Notes: generated by a model not told the origin, from the sequence alone. DNA of 64,000 nt from Limimaricola variabilis (GCF_014195545.1 NZ_JACIBX010000007.1:62001-126000); one strand, 5' to 3'; counted from the first letter of the stretch, positions 36,339 through 49,822 are shown. Numbers and translations are program-made.

Positions 36339-39300
36339 GTGGCAGACGAAATCAAGAGGCCAAGGCCGGTCTTGCCGCACCACCCGATCAGGTCACGACC
36401 GTCCCACCCGCGCCGTCCGCGCGGGCTCGGCGCTGCCACGGTGCTGCGGCGCGGGATCGGTGCGGGGGCGGGGCTGCTGACGGCGCTGATCGGCTTGCCG
36501 CTCGCGCTGGCGCTGACCCTGCCGCTGCTGCTGGTTGGCCAGACGGTGACCGCGCCGGGCTGGATCACCGCGCGGGTCGAGGCGCAGGCTGCGACCATGC
36601 TGGCCGGAGGCGGCATCGATTTCGGCGAGATCGCGCTGACCCTCGGGCACGACCTGCATCCCCGCGTGACTCTGCACGACACCGTGCTGCGCGACGCCGA
36701 TGGCGGGGTTCTGGCCCGGGTCCCCGAGGTCGAGGCGCTGTTCAGCCCGCGCGGGCTGCTCTTCGAGCGCAGCGTGCTGGCGCAGGAGGTGGTGCTGCGC
36801 GGGGCCGAGATCGGGCTGCGACGCGACCCGGACGGCCGGTTGGCGCTCCGCTTCGAGGCAGCGGGCGGGGCCGGCGGCGAGGGGTTGGCCGGCCTGCTGA
36901 CCCGGATCGACCGGCTGGCCGCACGGCCCGGCCTCGCTGCGCTGGAGCGGATCCGGATCGAGGATCTGGCGATCGACTATGTCGACGACCGGGCGCGGCG
37001 GCGCTGGACCAGCGGAACCGGGCGGCTCGCGCTCGACATGCGCGCGGGCATGCGGCTGACGGGACGGCTGCCATTGACGGCGACGGGGCAGGGCCGGCCC
37101 GGCCTTTTGGCGCTGAGCTATGACCGCCCGGCGGGGTCCGAGGATGCCGAACTGCGGCTGATCCTCGACCGGGTGTCGAGCCGTGACATCGCCACGCAGC
37201 ACCCGGCGCTCAACGTACTGTCGGTGCTCGATGCGCCGGTCTCGGCGCGGCTGCGGGGGCGGATCGGCATGGATGGCACGCCCGGTCCCGTTTCTGCCAC
37301 GCTGCGGCTCGACGCGGGTGCCCTGGCGCCGAGGCAGGGCGGCGAGCCGCTGCGCTTCGACGGGGCGGAGCTGGCGCTGCGCTTCGATCCCGACACCGCG
37401 CATCTCGCTCTGACCCGCGTCGCCGCGCGCGGCGAGATGGGCCGCATCGAGGGCCATGGCGAGGCCTATCTGCGCGACTTCGCGTCCGGCTGGCCCGAGA
37501 CGGTCGAGGCGGAGCTCCAGCTCGACCGGCTGGCGCTGTCCGAGCGGATCGGCCTGCCGGGGCCGGTAGAGCTCGACGAGGCCGCTGCCACGCTGCGGCT
37601 GCGGCCCGCGCCCTTCGACCTCGAGATCGAAAGCCTGTCGGCTACGGATGCGATCGGCGGCGCGCGGGTCGCGGCCTCGGGGCGCGTCACCCATGACGGC
37701 CCGGGTTGGCAGGCGACGCTTGAGGCCCATGCCGACCAGCTCGGACGCGACCGGCTGCTGGCGCATTGGCCGCCCGGGTTCAGGCCGGGCACACGCGAAT
37801 GGATCGCCGGGCGGATCCCCGAGGCGCGGCTGCGCGACCTCGCATTGACGCTCGACCGCGCGCCGGGCGAGGCGCCCCGGATCCGCCTCAGCCACGGCTT
37901 CGAGGAGGCGCGGCTGCGGCCGCTCGACGGAATGCCGCCGATCACCGGCGCGGCGGGTCGGCTGGTGCTCGGCGAGGGGGCCTTGCAGGTCGATCTCGAC
38001 GCGGGCGAGGTGACCGCGCCGGAAGGGGGGCGGATCGACCTCGCGGGCTCGCGCTTTGCCATTCCTGAGCTGGGCGGGTCGCGCCCCCAGGGGCGGATCG
38101 AGCTTGCGGGAGAGGGCGCCGCAACCGCGATGCTCTCGCTGATCGACCAGCCGCCGCTGCGCGTGATGCAGAAGGCTGGCAAGCCGGTCGACATGATAGA
38201 CGGCACAGCCTCGGCCCGCGCCGTGATCGAACTGCCGCTGGGCGGGCCGGTCACGCCCGAGCAGGTGAACTGGGCGGTCGACGGGGTGCTGAGCGATGCC
38301 ACCAGCGGGGCGATCCTGCCCGGGCGGCGGATCGCGGCCACGCGGCTCGAGGTCACGGCCGGGCCGGAGCGGCTGGAGATCAAGGGGCCTCTGACCCTCG
38401 ACGGGCTGCCTGCCGACGTCACCTATCTCCAGCCGCTGGGCCCAGCGGCCGAGGCGGCGCGGCTCGACGGGTCGGTCGAGCTGTCGCAGCGCTTTCTCGA
38501 CACCTTCGGCATAGCCCTGCCCGAAGACAGCCTCGGCGGCAGCGGCCATGCCCATCTGTCGATGACCCTGCCGCGCGGCGCGCCGCCCGTGGTCGAGCTG
38601 ACCTCCGATCTGGCCGGGGTGGCGCTCCGGATCCCGGCCCTCGGGTGGGCGATCGCACCGGGCACCACCGGCCGGATCGAGGTCGCGGCGACGCTGGATG
38701 CGACGCCACGGGTCGACCGGATCGCGCTCGATGCGGGCGGGCTGTCGGCGCGCGGCAGCCTGCGACTGCGGCCCCAGGGCGGGCTCGACCGCGCCCGGTT
38801 CGACCGGCTGCGGCTGTCGGACTGGCTCGACGTCACGGCCGATCTGGTCGGGCGCGGAGCAGGCGAGACGGTTGGGATCGAGATCCGCGGCGGCGCGCTC
38901 GACCTGCGCCGCGCGTCGTTTGGATCGGGGGGCGGCGGCGATGGCGGCCCGGTCGAGATCGCGCTCGACCGGTTGCGGGTGACCGAAGCGGTGACGCTGA
39001 CGGACTTCCGGGGGAGCTTTTCGACGCGCGGCGGCTTTTCGGGCCGCTTCGGCGCACAGGTCAACGGCGCGGCGCCGGTCTCGGGGCTGGTGGTCCCGGA
39101 TGGCGGCCGCGCGGCGGTGCGGGTCACCGGCGCCGATGCCGGCGCGGTGCTGCGCGCTGCCGGGCTCTACGGCACCGCCACGGGCGGTGTGCTCGACCTG
39201 ATGCTGTTGCCGGAGGACGCGCCGGGGCATTACAGCGGCACGCTCGACGTCGCCGGGCTGCGGGTGCGCGACGCGCCGGCCATCGCCCAGCTTCTGGACG

Positions 39301-39674
39301 CGATCTCGGTGGTGGGTCTGCTGCAGCAGCTCGACGGCAAGGGGCTGGCCTTCGACCGCATCCTCGCCTCGTTCCGGCTGACCCCCGAGACGCTCGACAT
39401 CGCGCAGGCCAGCGCCACCGGGCCGGGCCTTGGCATTTCGCTCGACGGGCGCTACAGCCTCGGCACCCGGCGCATGGCCTTTGCAGGCGTCGTCTCGCCC
39501 TTCTACCTCGTCAATTCGCTGGGCTCCTTCCTGACCCGGCCGGGCGAGGGCCTGATCGGCTTCAACTACACGCTGGGCGGCACGCCCGAGGCGCCACAGG
39601 TCTCGGTCAACCCGCTCTCGGCGCTCACCCCCGGCATGTTCCGCGAGATCTTTCGCAGGGCGCCGCCGACCTGA
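36339..39674 (+). CDS. AsmA/YhdP-like large envelope protein (DUF3971 type)
   Basis: This very large protein (1111 residues from the GTG at 36339) has an arginine-rich cytosolic N-terminus, one membrane helix ([19 protein letters not shown]) and a long beta-rich periplasmic part. The AsmA-like C-terminal region includes [20 protein letters not shown] and [20 protein letters not shown]. Such proteins bridge the periplasm and are implicated in phospholipid transport to the outer membrane. The start is uncertain: TTG at 36372 has AAGG upstream, while further upstream the frame runs into the divergent bcp start. queA follows after 13 bases. Confidence 0.85.
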   Translation: MADEIKRPRPVLPHHPIRSRPSHPRRPRGLGAATVLRRGIGAGAGLLTALIGLPLALALTLPLLLVGQTVTAPGWITARVEAQAATMLAGGGIDFGEIALTLGHDLHPRVTLHDTVLRDADGGVLARVPEVEALFSPRGLLFERSVLAQEVVLRGAEIGLRRDPDGRLALRFEAAGGAGGEGLAGLLTRIDRLAARPGLAALERIRIEDLAIDYVDDRARRRWTSGTGRLALDMRAGMRLTGRLPLTATGQGRPGLLALSYDRPAGSEDAELRLILDRVSSRDIATQHPALNVLSVLDAPVSARLRGRIGMDGTPGPVSATLRLDAGALAPRQGGEPLRFDGAELALRFDPDTAHLALTRVAARGEMGRIEGHGEAYLRDFASGWPETVEAELQLDRLALSERIGLPGPVELDEAAATLRLRPAPFDLEIESLSATDAIGGARVAASGRVTHDGPGWQATLEAHADQLGRDRLLAHWPPGFRPGTREWIAGRIPEARLRDLALTLDRAPGEAPRIRLSHGFEEARLRPLDGMPPITGAAGRLVLGEGALQVDLDAGEVTAPEGGRIDLAGSRFAIPELGGSRPQGRIELAGEGAATAMLSLIDQPPLRVMQKAGKPVDMIDGTASARAVIELPLGGPVTPEQVNWAVDGVLSDATSGAILPGRRIAATRLEVTAGPERLEIKGPLTLDGLPADVTYLQPLGPAAEAARLDGSVELSQRFLDTFGIALPEDSLGGSGHAHLSMTLPRGAPPVVELTSDLAGVALRIPALGWAIAPGTTGRIEVAATLDATPRVDRIALDAGGLSARGSLRLRPQGGLDRARFDRLRLSDWLDVTADLVGRGAGETVGIEIRGGALDLRRASFGSGGGGDGGPVEIALDRLRVTEAVTLTDFRGSFSTRGGFSGRFGAQVNGAAPVSGLVVPDGGRAAVRVTGADAGAVLRAAGLYGTATGGVLDLMLLPEDAPGHYSGTLDVAGLRVRDAPAIAQLLDAISVVGLLQQLDGKGLAFDRILASFRLTPETLDIAQASATGPGLGISLDGRYSLGTRRMAFAGVVSPFYLVNSLGSFLTRPGEGLIGFNYTLGGTPEAPQVSVNPLSALTPGMFREIFRRAPPT

Positions 39675-39687
39675 TCCGAGGACGACC

Positions 39688-40746
39688 ATGAAGCTGTCGG
39701 ATTTCGACTTCGACCTGCCCGAGGAGCTGATCGCCACCCGGCCCGCGCGGCCGCGCAGCTCGGCCCGTCTGCTGCTGGCGCAGGGAGATGCGATCGAGGA
39801 TCGCATCGTCTCCGATCTGACTTCCATCCTGCAGCCCGGCGACCGGCTGGTGCTCAACGACACCAAGGTGATCCCGGCCCGGCTTTCGGGGCAGCGCTCG
39901 CGCCCCGGTGCTGCGGGCGAGGGCGTGGCCCGGATCGAAGTCACTCTGCTGAGTCCGCGCCCCGACGGCACCTGGAACGCGCTGATCAAGCCGCTCCGGA
40001 AGCTGCGCGAAGGCGAGGTGATCGAGTTCTCCGACCGGCTTTCGGCCGAGCTGGTGGCGCGTGACGAGGGGCAGGGCGTGCTGCGCTTCGATCTCGAGGG
40101 CGACGCCTTCGACCGTGCGCTGCAGCAGGTCGGCGCGATGCCGCTGCCGCCCTATATCGCCGCCAAGCGCGCTGCCGACGAAAGCGACCGCGAGGACTAC
40201 CAGACCGTCTGGGCCGCGCGCCCCGGCGCCGTCGCCGCACCCACCGCCTCCCTGCATTTCGACGAGGCGCTGATGGCGGCGCTCGCCGCGCGCGGCGTCG
40301 ACTTCACCCATGTCACCCTGCATGTCGGCGCCGGCACCTTCCTGCCGGTCAAGGTCGACGACATCCGCGAGCACCGGATGCATGCCGAATGGGGCGAGGT
40401 GACCGAGGTCGCGGCGGCCGAGATCGCCGCCACCCGCGCCGCCGGCGGCCGGGTGATCCCGGTCGGCACCACCGCGCTGCGGCTGATCGAGAGCGCGGCA
40501 CGCGGCGGCGAGATCGCGCCCTGGCGCGGCGAGACCGACATCTTCATCACCCCGGGCTTCGAATTCCGCGTGGCCGACGGGCTCATGACCAACTTCCACC
40601 TGCCGAAATCGACGCTGATGATGCTGGTCTCGGCGCTGATGGGGGTGGAGGAGATCCGCAGGATCTATTCCCACGCGATTGCCGAGCGCTACCGTTTCTT
40701 CTCCTATGGCGACGCATCCCTTCTCTTGCCGCGCGGTCAGGGCTGA
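39688..40746 (+). CDS. queA: S-adenosylmethionine:tRNA ribosyltransferase-isomerase
   Basis: The 352-residue enzyme transfers and isomerises the ribosyl part of SAM onto preQ1 in tRNA, making epoxyqueuosine. Visible features are the N-terminal [50 protein letters not shown] and the C-terminal [17 protein letters not shown]. The length is normal. It acts after Tgt, encoded 31 kb away, and the tRNA-Asp(GUC) genes in this window encode substrates. GAGG lies before the ATG. Confidence 0.97.
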   Translation: MKLSDFDFDLPEELIATRPARPRSSARLLLAQGDAIEDRIVSDLTSILQPGDRLVLNDTKVIPARLSGQRSRPGAAGEGVARIEVTLLSPRPDGTWNALIKPLRKLREGEVIEFSDRLSAELVARDEGQGVLRFDLEGDAFDRALQQVGAMPLPPYIAAKRAADESDREDYQTVWAARPGAVAAPTASLHFDEALMAALAARGVDFTHVTLHVGAGTFLPVKVDDIREHRMHAEWGEVTEVAAAEIAATRAAGGRVIPVGTTALRLIESAARGGEIAPWRGETDIFITPGFEFRVADGLMTNFHLPKSTLMMLVSALMGVEEIRRIYSHAIAERYRFFSYGDASLLLPRGQG

Positions 40747-40846
40747 GCGCGCTTCGCAAGAGCTTCATGAGACGTCGCTTTGATGCGAGACGCGGGGCGA
40801 GTCGGACGGCTAGCCCGGCGAGGCCGACGGCAGGAAAGGCAGAGTC

Positions 40847-42124
40847 ATGATACAGGTTCTGGGCAGCTCCTGGGCGCTCTTCATCGGCATGTTCATGTTG
40901 ATGATCGGCAACGGCCTGCAAGGCACGCTGCTGGGCCTGCGCGGCGAGATCGAGGGCTTCTCGACGCTCGAGATGTCGGTGATCATGTCGGCCTATTTCG
41001 CGGGCTTCCTGTTCGCCTCGCGCTACGCGCCGAGGATGATCCGCCGTGTCGGCCATGTCCGCGTCTTCGCGGCGCTGGGCTCGACCATCTCGGCGGTGCT
41101 GATCCTTTATCCCACCCTGGCCGAGCCCTGGGCCTGGACGCTGGGCCGGGTGGCGATCGGCTTCTGCTTCTGCGGCGTCTACATCACCGCAGAGAGCTGG
41201 CTCAACGACGCCGCCAGCAACGAGAATCGCGGCAAGGCGCTGTCGCTCTACATGATCGTGCAGATGGCCGGCATCGTCATGGCGCAGTACCTGGTGACGC
41301 TGGGCGACGTGTCGGGCTTCATCCTGTTCATCATCCCCTCGGTGCTGGTGTCGATGGCCTTTGCGCCGATCCTGCTCTCGGTCAGCCCGGCGCCGGTGTT
41401 CAACACCACCAAGCCGCTGCCGATCCGGCGGCTGATCGACGCCTCGCCGCTGGCCTGCATGGGGATGTTCCTGCTCGGGGGCGTCTTCGCCGCGCAGTTC
41501 GGCATGTCGGCGGTTTACGGCGCGCGGGCCGGGCTGTCGGTGGCGCAGATCTCGCTGCTGGTCTCGATCACCTATGTCGGCGCGCTGGTGCTGCAATTCC
41601 CGATCGGCTGGCTGTCGGACCGCATCGACCGGCGCTGGCTGATCCTCGGCCTGTCGGCGGTGGGCGGTGCAGGCGCGCTTATGTCCTTCCTGCTGCCCGG
41701 CCATGTGACGCTGATCCTGATCTCGGCGGCGCTGGTCGGCGGCACCTCGAACCCGCTCTACGCGCTGCTGATCGCCTATGCCAACGACTACCTCGACCGC
41801 GAGGACATGGCCGCGGCCTCGGGCGGCCTGCTGCTGATCAACGGCGTCGGCGCGATCGCGGGACCGCTTCTGGTGGGCTGGATGCTCGACAATGTCGGCG
41901 CGCATGGCTTCTGGGCCTTCATCGCCGTGCTGATGCTGGGTCTCGCGGGCTATGCGCTGTGGCGGATGCTGCGCCGTCCGGATCGCGGCGTCGATGTCGC
42001 CGACACGGTCAGCTACGCGCCGATCGCCGCCACCGCCTCGGCGGTCGCCGCCGAGGTCGCGCAGGAGGTCTATATCGAGCACGAGATCGAGCAGCAGGAA
42101 GAGGCGCGCGACGACGCAGCCTGA
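40847..42124 (+). CDS. Major facilitator superfamily transporter
   Basis: This 425-residue polytopic protein has twelve likely membrane helices, starting SWALFIGMFMLMIGNGLQGT. The MFS loop signature between helices 2 and 3 reads ASRYAPRMIRRVGHVRVFAA, and its repeat in the second half reads GWLSDRIDRRWLILGL. The second helix pair (GVYITAESWLNDAASNENRG) is characteristic of the YcaD/UMF-like MFS branch. The hydrophilic C-terminus is alanine- and glutamate-rich. No substrate can be assigned. A GGAAAGGCAGA ribosome region precedes the ATG. Confidence 0.9.
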   Translation: MIQVLGSSWALFIGMFMLMIGNGLQGTLLGLRGEIEGFSTLEMSVIMSAYFAGFLFASRYAPRMIRRVGHVRVFAALGSTISAVLILYPTLAEPWAWTLGRVAIGFCFCGVYITAESWLNDAASNENRGKALSLYMIVQMAGIVMAQYLVTLGDVSGFILFIIPSVLVSMAFAPILLSVSPAPVFNTTKPLPIRRLIDASPLACMGMFLLGGVFAAQFGMSAVYGARAGLSVAQISLLVSITYVGALVLQFPIGWLSDRIDRRWLILGLSAVGGAGALMSFLLPGHVTLILISAALVGGTSNPLYALLIAYANDYLDREDMAAASGGLLLINGVGAIAGPLLVGWMLDNVGAHGFWAFIAVLMLGLAGYALWRMLRRPDRGVDVADTVSYAPIAATASAVAAEVAQEVYIEHEIEQQEEARDDAA

Positions 42125-42232
42125 CCGCCGATGCGCCGAAACGAGGCGTAATTGTCACGGAACGCGCATCGGCGCTTGACCCGTGCCGGGGTTGGGGCAG
42201 GTTTGTGGGCACCACCGATCAGGAGGACCACC

Positions 42233-42844
42233 ATGACCGCCACCCCCGTCACCGCCCAGGCCGAGGCGCCGACCGAGGCCGAGAAGGTGCTCGCCTTCTG
42301 GCTCGAAGAGGTCGAGCCGAGGCAGTGGTACGTCGCCGACGAGGCGCTCGACGCCACGATTCGCGACCGCTTCGGCAAGCTGTGGGACCGCGCCGAGGAG
42401 GGTGCGCTGGGCCATTGGTTGACCGAACCCAACGGCGCGCTGGCCTATATCATCGTCACCGACCAGTTCGCGCGCAACATCTGGCGCGACGATGCCCGTG
42501 CCTTCCAGCTCGATGAGCAGGCCCGCTCGGTCGCCAAGCTCGCCATCGACAATGGCTGGGACCTCGAGATCGTGCCGCCGGGGCGGCAGTTCTTCTACCT
42601 GCCGCTGATGCATTCCGAGAATCTCGTCGATCAGGACCGCGCGGTGCGGCTGTTCCACGAGCGCATGCCCGAGGCCAAGGACAACCTTCTGCACGCCCGC
42701 GCCCATCGCAAGGTGATCCGCGAATTCGGCCGCTTCCCCTTCCGCAACGCGGCGCTGGGCCGCGAAACCACGGATGCCGAGCGCGAATGGCTCGAAGCGG
42801 GCGGCTACGGCGCGGTGATAAAGCGGCTCAAATCCGAAAGCTGA
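42233..42844 (+). CDS. DUF924 family protein
   Basis: This 203-residue soluble, largely helical protein fits DUF924: it begins with VLAFWLEEVEPRQWY and contains ALAYIIVTDQFARNIWR, FFYLPLMHSENLVDQDRAV, and HRKVIREFGRFPFRNAALGR. The fold of the family is TPR-like and the function is not established. AGGAGG six bases upstream supports the ATG at 42233. It lies between the MFS and lpd genes on the same strand. Confidence 0.9.
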   Translation: MTATPVTAQAEAPTEAEKVLAFWLEEVEPRQWYVADEALDATIRDRFGKLWDRAEEGALGHWLTEPNGALAYIIVTDQFARNIWRDDARAFQLDEQARSVAKLAIDNGWDLEIVPPGRQFFYLPLMHSENLVDQDRAVRLFHERMPEAKDNLLHARAHRKVIREFGRFPFRNAALGRETTDAEREWLEAGGYGAVIKRLKSES

Positions 42845-42943
42845 CGCTACGCAAACCAGCCATGCGTCTCCCCGTCTGGAAGCCCGGCAGAAAGTGGTTT
42901 AGCGTCAAACCAATTTTGCCGGACCGCCGAGGAGGAACACCGA

Positions 42944-44338
42944 ATGGCCGCCAAGAACTTCGACGTGATCGTGATCGGGGCTGGCCCCGGCGGCTATGTC
43001 GCCGCGATCCGCGCCGCCCAGCTGGGCAAGAAGGTCGTGATCGTCGAGCGCGAGAACCTGGGCGGCATCTGCCTCAACTGGGGCTGCATCCCGACCAAGG
43101 CGATGCTGCGCTCCTCCGAGGTGTTCCACCTCATGCACCGGGCCAAGGAGTTCGGGCTCAAGGCAGAGAGCATCGGCTACGATCTCGACGCGGTGGTCAA
43201 GCGCTCGCGCGGGGTGGCCAAGCAGCTGTCCTCCGGCATCGGCCACCTGATGAAGAAGAACAAGATCGAGGTGGTGATGGGCGAAGCCACCATCCCCGCC
43301 AAGGGCAAGGTCACGGTCAAGACCGAGAAGGGCAGCGAGGAGCTGACCGCCAAGAACATCGTTCTCGCCACCGGCGCCCGCGCCCGCAACCTGCCGGGCC
43401 TCGAAGCCGATGGTGATCTGGTCTGGTCCTACCGCCACGCGCTGGTGCCGCCGCGCATGCCCAAGAAGCTGCTCGTCATCGGCTCGGGCGCGATCGGCAT
43501 CGAATTCGCCAGCTTCTACAACACGCTGGGCGCCGAAACGACGGTGGTCGAGGTGATGGACCGGATCCTGCCGGTCGAGGATGCCGAGATCTCCACCTTC
43601 GCCAAGAAGCAGTTCGTCAAGCAGGGCATGACGATCATGGAGAAGGCCACGGTCAAGCAGCTCGACTGCGGCAAGGGCAAGGTCACCGCCCATATCGAAT
43701 CCAAGGGCAAGACCGAGACCCACGAGTTCGACACGGTGATCTCGGCCGTCGGCATCGTCGGCAACACCGAAGGCCTCGGCCTCGAGGAGCTGGGCGTGAA
43801 GATCGACCGCACCCACGTGGTGACGGACGAGTACTGCCGCACCGGTGTCGAGGGGCTCTATGCCATCGGCGACATCGCCGGCGCGCCCTGGCTGGCGCAC
43901 AAGGCGAGCCATGAGGGCGTCATGGTGGCCGAACTGATCGCCGGCGAGCATCCGCACCCGGTCAAGCCCGAGAGCATCGCCGGCTGCACCTATTGCCAGC
44001 CGCAGGTCGCCAGCGTCGGCTACACCGAGGCCAAGGCCAAGGAATTGGGCTACGAGGTCCGGGTTGGCCGCTTCCCCTTCATCGGCAACGGCAAGGCGAT
44101 CGCGCTGGGCGAGGCCGAGGGCATGGTCAAGACCGTGTTCGACGCCAAGACCGGCGAGCTTCTGGGCGCCCACATGGTCGGGGCCGAGGTGACCGAGCTG
44201 ATCCAGGGCTACATCGTCGGCCGCACGCTCGAGACCACCGAAAAGGAGCTGATGGAAACGGTGTTCCCGCATCCGACGCTCTCCGAGATGATGCATGAAA
44301 GCGTGCTCGACGCCTATGGCCGGGCGCTCCACTACTGA
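42944..44338 (+). CDS. lpd: Dihydrolipoyl dehydrogenase (E3)
   Basis: This 464-residue FAD flavoprotein reoxidises dihydrolipoamide of 2-oxoacid dehydrogenase or glycine cleavage complexes with NAD+. Visible features are the FAD fold VIVIGAGPGGYVAAIRAAQL, the redox disulfide in GGICLNWGCIPTKAM, the NAD fold LVIGSGAIGIEFASFYNTLG, YAIGDIAGAPWLAHKA, and the C-terminal HPTLSEMMHE with the catalytic His-Glu pair. The ICLNWGCIPTKAMLR variant is common in alphaproteobacterial E3. No E1/E2 genes adjoin it, so its partner complex is unclear. Confidence 0.96.
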   Translation: MAAKNFDVIVIGAGPGGYVAAIRAAQLGKKVVIVERENLGGICLNWGCIPTKAMLRSSEVFHLMHRAKEFGLKAESIGYDLDAVVKRSRGVAKQLSSGIGHLMKKNKIEVVMGEATIPAKGKVTVKTEKGSEELTAKNIVLATGARARNLPGLEADGDLVWSYRHALVPPRMPKKLLVIGSGAIGIEFASFYNTLGAETTVVEVMDRILPVEDAEISTFAKKQFVKQGMTIMEKATVKQLDCGKGKVTAHIESKGKTETHEFDTVISAVGIVGNTEGLGLEELGVKIDRTHVVTDEYCRTGVEGLYAIGDIAGAPWLAHKASHEGVMVAELIAGEHPHPVKPESIAGCTYCQPQVASVGYTEAKAKELGYEVRVGRFPFIGNGKAIALGEAEGMVKTVFDAKTGELLGAHMVGAEVTELIQGYIVGRTLETTEKELMETVFPHPTLSEMMHESVLDAYGRALHY

Positions 44339-44364
44339 GCGACGCCGCAGCGCAGGATCACTTT

Positions 44365-44395
44365 TGCCCCCGGTCCGGAAGGCCGGGGGCATTTT
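44365..44395 (+). terminator. lpd terminator
   Basis: A 9-bp stem TGCCCCCGG/CCGGGGGCA, extendable by two pairs, is followed by TTTTCTGTT, 27 bases after the lpd stop. Confidence 0.8.
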
Positions 44396-44443
44396 CTGTT
44401 AGACTGCCCCCCTCGGGATCATCCCGGGAGTTTAGGGGGTACC

Positions 44444-44794
44444 ATGCGATTTCCGGCATTTCTCGTGGCTGCGGCCGTGGCCGCAGTGGCACCGGCACAG
44501 GCAGCCGATCTCGACCGCGAGGGCATATTCGAGGTGCAGGTCCTGCTCCGGCATCTGGGGCATGACCCGGGCGGCATCGACGGCGTGGCGGGGCCGGCTC
44601 TCGCCCACGCGATCCGCGCCTTTCAGGCAGAGCAGGGCCTGCCGGTGACCGGGCGGGCCGACGCCGAACTGCAGGCCGTGCTGCAACTGCTCGCCGCCGG
44701 CAACGAGCGGCGCGCCTTTCTCTCCACACCACCGCCGATCCGCATGGGGTTCTGGCAACGCCATGCCTGGCCATCGCGGATGGGCGGCTACTGA
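44444..44794 (+). CDS. Secreted peptidoglycan-binding (PG_binding_1) protein
   Basis: This small 116-residue exported protein has a signal peptide (MRFPAFLVAAAVAAVAPAQA) followed by one PG_binding_1 repeat (EVQVLLRHLGHDPGGIDGVA, then GPALAHAIRAFQAEQGLPVT). The tail (PPPIRMGFWQRHAWPSRMGG) is unmatched. It probably binds cell wall in the periplasm and has no catalytic domain. It lies between lpd and uvrA on the same strand and is preceded by the lpd terminator, so it has its own transcript. Confidence 0.82.
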   Translation: MRFPAFLVAAAVAAVAPAQAADLDREGIFEVQVLLRHLGHDPGGIDGVAGPALAHAIRAFQAEQGLPVTGRADAELQAVLQLLAAGNERRAFLSTPPPIRMGFWQRHAWPSRMGGY

Positions 44795-44866
44795 ACACCA
44801 CCGCACGAAAGCGTGAGGTTTGCCGCGCCCAACAGGGCTGCGGCAAACCGCGCAGCCCTGCCATGC

Positions 44867-44881
44867 GTTCATGTCTCGTTC
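44867..44881 (+). promoter_or_regulatory. LexA (SOS) box upstream of uvrA
   Basis: GTTC-ATGTCTC-GTTC matches the alphaproteobacterial LexA direct-repeat consensus GTTC-N7-GTTC exactly. It lies 67 bases before the uvrA start, as expected for an SOS-controlled repair gene. Confidence 0.8.
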
Positions 44882-44948
44882 TCATTTCGCGGTTGGCGAT
44901 CGGGCTCTGAAGTCCTATGTTCCGGGCTGGACATCGCTGGGGTGGGCA

Positions 44949-47813
<2,865 letters not shown>

Positions 47814-47834
47814 CCGGCGCGACGATCAAGACAG

Positions 47835-47862
47835 AAGGGCCGCCCCGGGGGGCGGCCCTTTC
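47835..47862. terminator. Terminator between uvrA and the converging secreted-protein gene
   Basis: A 12-bp stem AAGGGCCGCCCC/GGGGCGGCCCTT followed by T on the plus strand and flanked by A on the other can serve both converging genes. Confidence 0.75.
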
Positions 47863-47882
47863 GCGTTCAGGAGTGAGGCCTG

Positions 47883-48536
47883 TCAGTAGCCGGTCGGGCC
47901 ACCGAACAGCGACGAGTCGGTCTCAAGCGATACCGTCTGGGCCGGGGCCGTGACGGATGCGGGCTCGGCGGCGACGGTCGAGGTCCGGGTGGTCGTGGTG
48001 CCGGAGAAGGCGCTATCGGAGGTCGACACGCGATCGCCCTCGATGGTGATCACCGTCGGCCCGGCGGAAGCGGTCGTGGTGCTGGTCACCCGCGCGCCGT
48101 CCCGCGTTGTGCGGTTGCCAAGTTCCGAGGTCTCGATGCGCCGGCCATCCTGCAGCGTCGTCACCGGCGGCGCCTCGGCGGGGGTGTTGAGCGTGGCAAA
48201 GCTGGCCGTCTCCGGGCGCAGCCGGGGCCGCTGGCCTACGGTCTCGGGAGCATAGCGCACCACCGCCTCGACCCGCTCCGCTGCGGGGGCGCGGACCTGC
48301 TGGACCGCCACGGCGGTCCCGGCCCCGACGGCGAGCGGAACGCCTGCTTTCTTCGCCGCCTTGCGCAGCTTCTTCTCGATCTTGGCGGCCTTCTTCGCCC
48401 TGTCGCCAGCATTGGCGTCGAGGAGCTGCAGCATCGCCGCGGCATTGCCGTTGATCTTCAGTTTCGGTTTAGCCTCGATCGCCATGGGCGCGAGGGCGAG
48501 GGTCAGCGCGGTGCCGATGCCGATGAAGTTCTTCAT
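47883..48536 (-). CDS. Secreted hypothetical protein, Thr/Ser/Val-rich
   Basis: This 217-residue exported protein of unknown function has a signal peptide (MKNFIGIGTALTLALAPMAI) and a lysine- and alanine-rich helical segment (AGDRAKKAAKIEKKLRKAAK). A short hydrophobic GVPLAVGAGTAVAVQQ follows, then a Thr/Ser-rich tail of low complexity (RTTRDGARVTSTTTASAGPT). The start at 48536 is chosen because GGAGAG lies eight bases upstream and the signal peptide begins there; an ATG nine codons upstream is less fitting. I recognise no domain. Confidence 0.68.
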   Translation of the reverse strand: MKNFIGIGTALTLALAPMAIEAKPKLKINGNAAAMLQLLDANAGDRAKKAAKIEKKLRKAAKKAGVPLAVGAGTAVAVQQVRAPAAERVEAVVRYAPETVGQRPRLRPETASFATLNTPAEAPPVTTLQDGRRIETSELGNRTTRDGARVTSTTTASAGPTVITIEGDRVSTSDSAFSGTTTTRTSTVAAEPASVTAPAQTVSLETDSSLFGGPTGY

Positions 48537-48603
48537 GAGACTGCTCTCCGATCCGATTTGCATTGACAACCAGCGCGTGCCGTGCCGCGTTCCTTGGCAC
48601 TCA

Positions 48604-49755
48604 TCACATGGGCGGCATTCCGCCCTGTACCCCCTCCATGAACTCGCGCGACACGCCGCGCAGCATCTCGCGCAGCGCCTCGCGCGGCTCGGCGCCCTTG
48701 GCCCGGGCGGCATCGAAGGCGCGGCGTTGCCGCACGGCGGACGAGCCCTGATGCGCGATCCGCCGCGTGCCGCGCAGCTCGTCGAGACAACCCAGCGCCC
48801 GGGCGTCGGGCTCCATCATCTCCTCGAGTTCACCGAGCAGCTCCTCCATCGGGCGCAGACGGTCCTGCCCGAGGTCGAGCAGCGTACCCTCCGTGCCGTA
48901 GCGCTGGGCCCGCCAGCGGTTCTCCTCGATCAGGAACCGCTCATAGACGCGCCACCGCTTGTTCTCGGTCTTGAGCCGCCACAGCATCCGCATCACGCAT
49001 TGCACGAAGGCCGCGACCGACAGCGCCTCTTCCATGCGCGGCATGACGTCGGCGATGCGGGTCTCCAGCGTCGGCCAAGCCTCCGACGGGCGCAGGTCCC
49101 ACCAGATCTTGGAGGCGTCCTCGATGATCTCCGCCTTCACCAGCGTGTCGACCATCTTGCGGTACTCGGCCCAGCTCTCGATCTTCGGCGGAAGACCCGA
49201 ACGCGGGCACTGGTCGAAGACGTTGAGCCGCCAGGAGGACAGCCGCGTGTCCTCGCCCCGCCAGAAGGGGGATGAGGCGGAGAGTGCCAGCACGAAGGGC
49301 AGGAAGTAGCTCGCCTGCGCCATCAGGTCGGTGCGCAGCTCCGGATCTTCGCCCAGACCCACATGCACATGCATGCCGCAGGTCATCAGACGGTCGGCGA
49401 TGCCGCCGATATCCTCGGCGATCTTGTCGTAGCGCGCGCCCTTGCCGGTGCCGCGGCTCTCGGGATCGCCCCAGGGGTGGCAGGAGACGGCGACGAGGGC
49501 GAGGCCGTAATCATCGGCCACCTCGGCCAGACCGCCGCGCAGATGCGCGAGATCGGCCCGCGCCTCGGAGATGTCGGCGGCGACAGAGGTGCCGATCTCG
49601 ATCTGGCAGTCGCGGAATTCGGGGCTGACATTGTCGCCCAGCCGCTTCTTGGCAGCGGCGAGCATTTCATCGGGCACGGCGGCGAGCTCCATCGTCTCGG
49701 CGTCGACGACGAGATACTCTTCCTCGATGCCGAGGCTGAAGGCGGGATCTGACAT
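48604..49755 (-). CDS. Carboxylate-amine ligase (YbdK/GCS2 family, glutamate-cysteine-ligase-like)
   Basis: This 383-residue ATP-dependent ligase has the family N-terminus FSLGIEEEYLVVDAET, then DCQIEIGTSVAADI, CGMHVHVGLGEDPE, YFLPFVLALSASSPFWRGED and ENRWRAQRYG. YbdK proteins show weak glutamate-cysteine ligase activity in vitro; the physiological substrate is unknown. The start at 49755 has GGAGG nine bases upstream. The length is typical. It lies after the cupredoxin gene on the same strand, 67 bases away. Confidence 0.9.
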   Translation of the reverse strand: MSDPAFSLGIEEEYLVVDAETMELAAVPDEMLAAAKKRLGDNVSPEFRDCQIEIGTSVAADISEARADLAHLRGGLAEVADDYGLALVAVSCHPWGDPESRGTGKGARYDKIAEDIGGIADRLMTCGMHVHVGLGEDPELRTDLMAQASYFLPFVLALSASSPFWRGEDTRLSSWRLNVFDQCPRSGLPPKIESWAEYRKMVDTLVKAEIIEDASKIWWDLRPSEAWPTLETRIADVMPRMEEALSVAAFVQCVMRMLWRLKTENKRWRVYERFLIEENRWRAQRYGTEGTLLDLGQDRLRPMEELLGELEEMMEPDARALGCLDELRGTRRIAHQGSSAVRQRRAFDAARAKGAEPREALREMLRGVSREFMEGVQGGMPPM

Positions 49756-49822
49756 GGGGCGGGCCTCCGGATTGTTGTCCGGGGCCAACGCGGCGCGGCG
49801 CGTCCGAGGTCCGCGAGAAGGC

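Noticed and set aside
36393-39989. Minus-strand open frame of nearly 1200 codons opposite the AsmA-like gene.
   Set aside because: Composition is arginine-, proline- and glutamine-rich without domains. The plus strand has a membrane helix and AsmA-like C-terminus and continues into queA.
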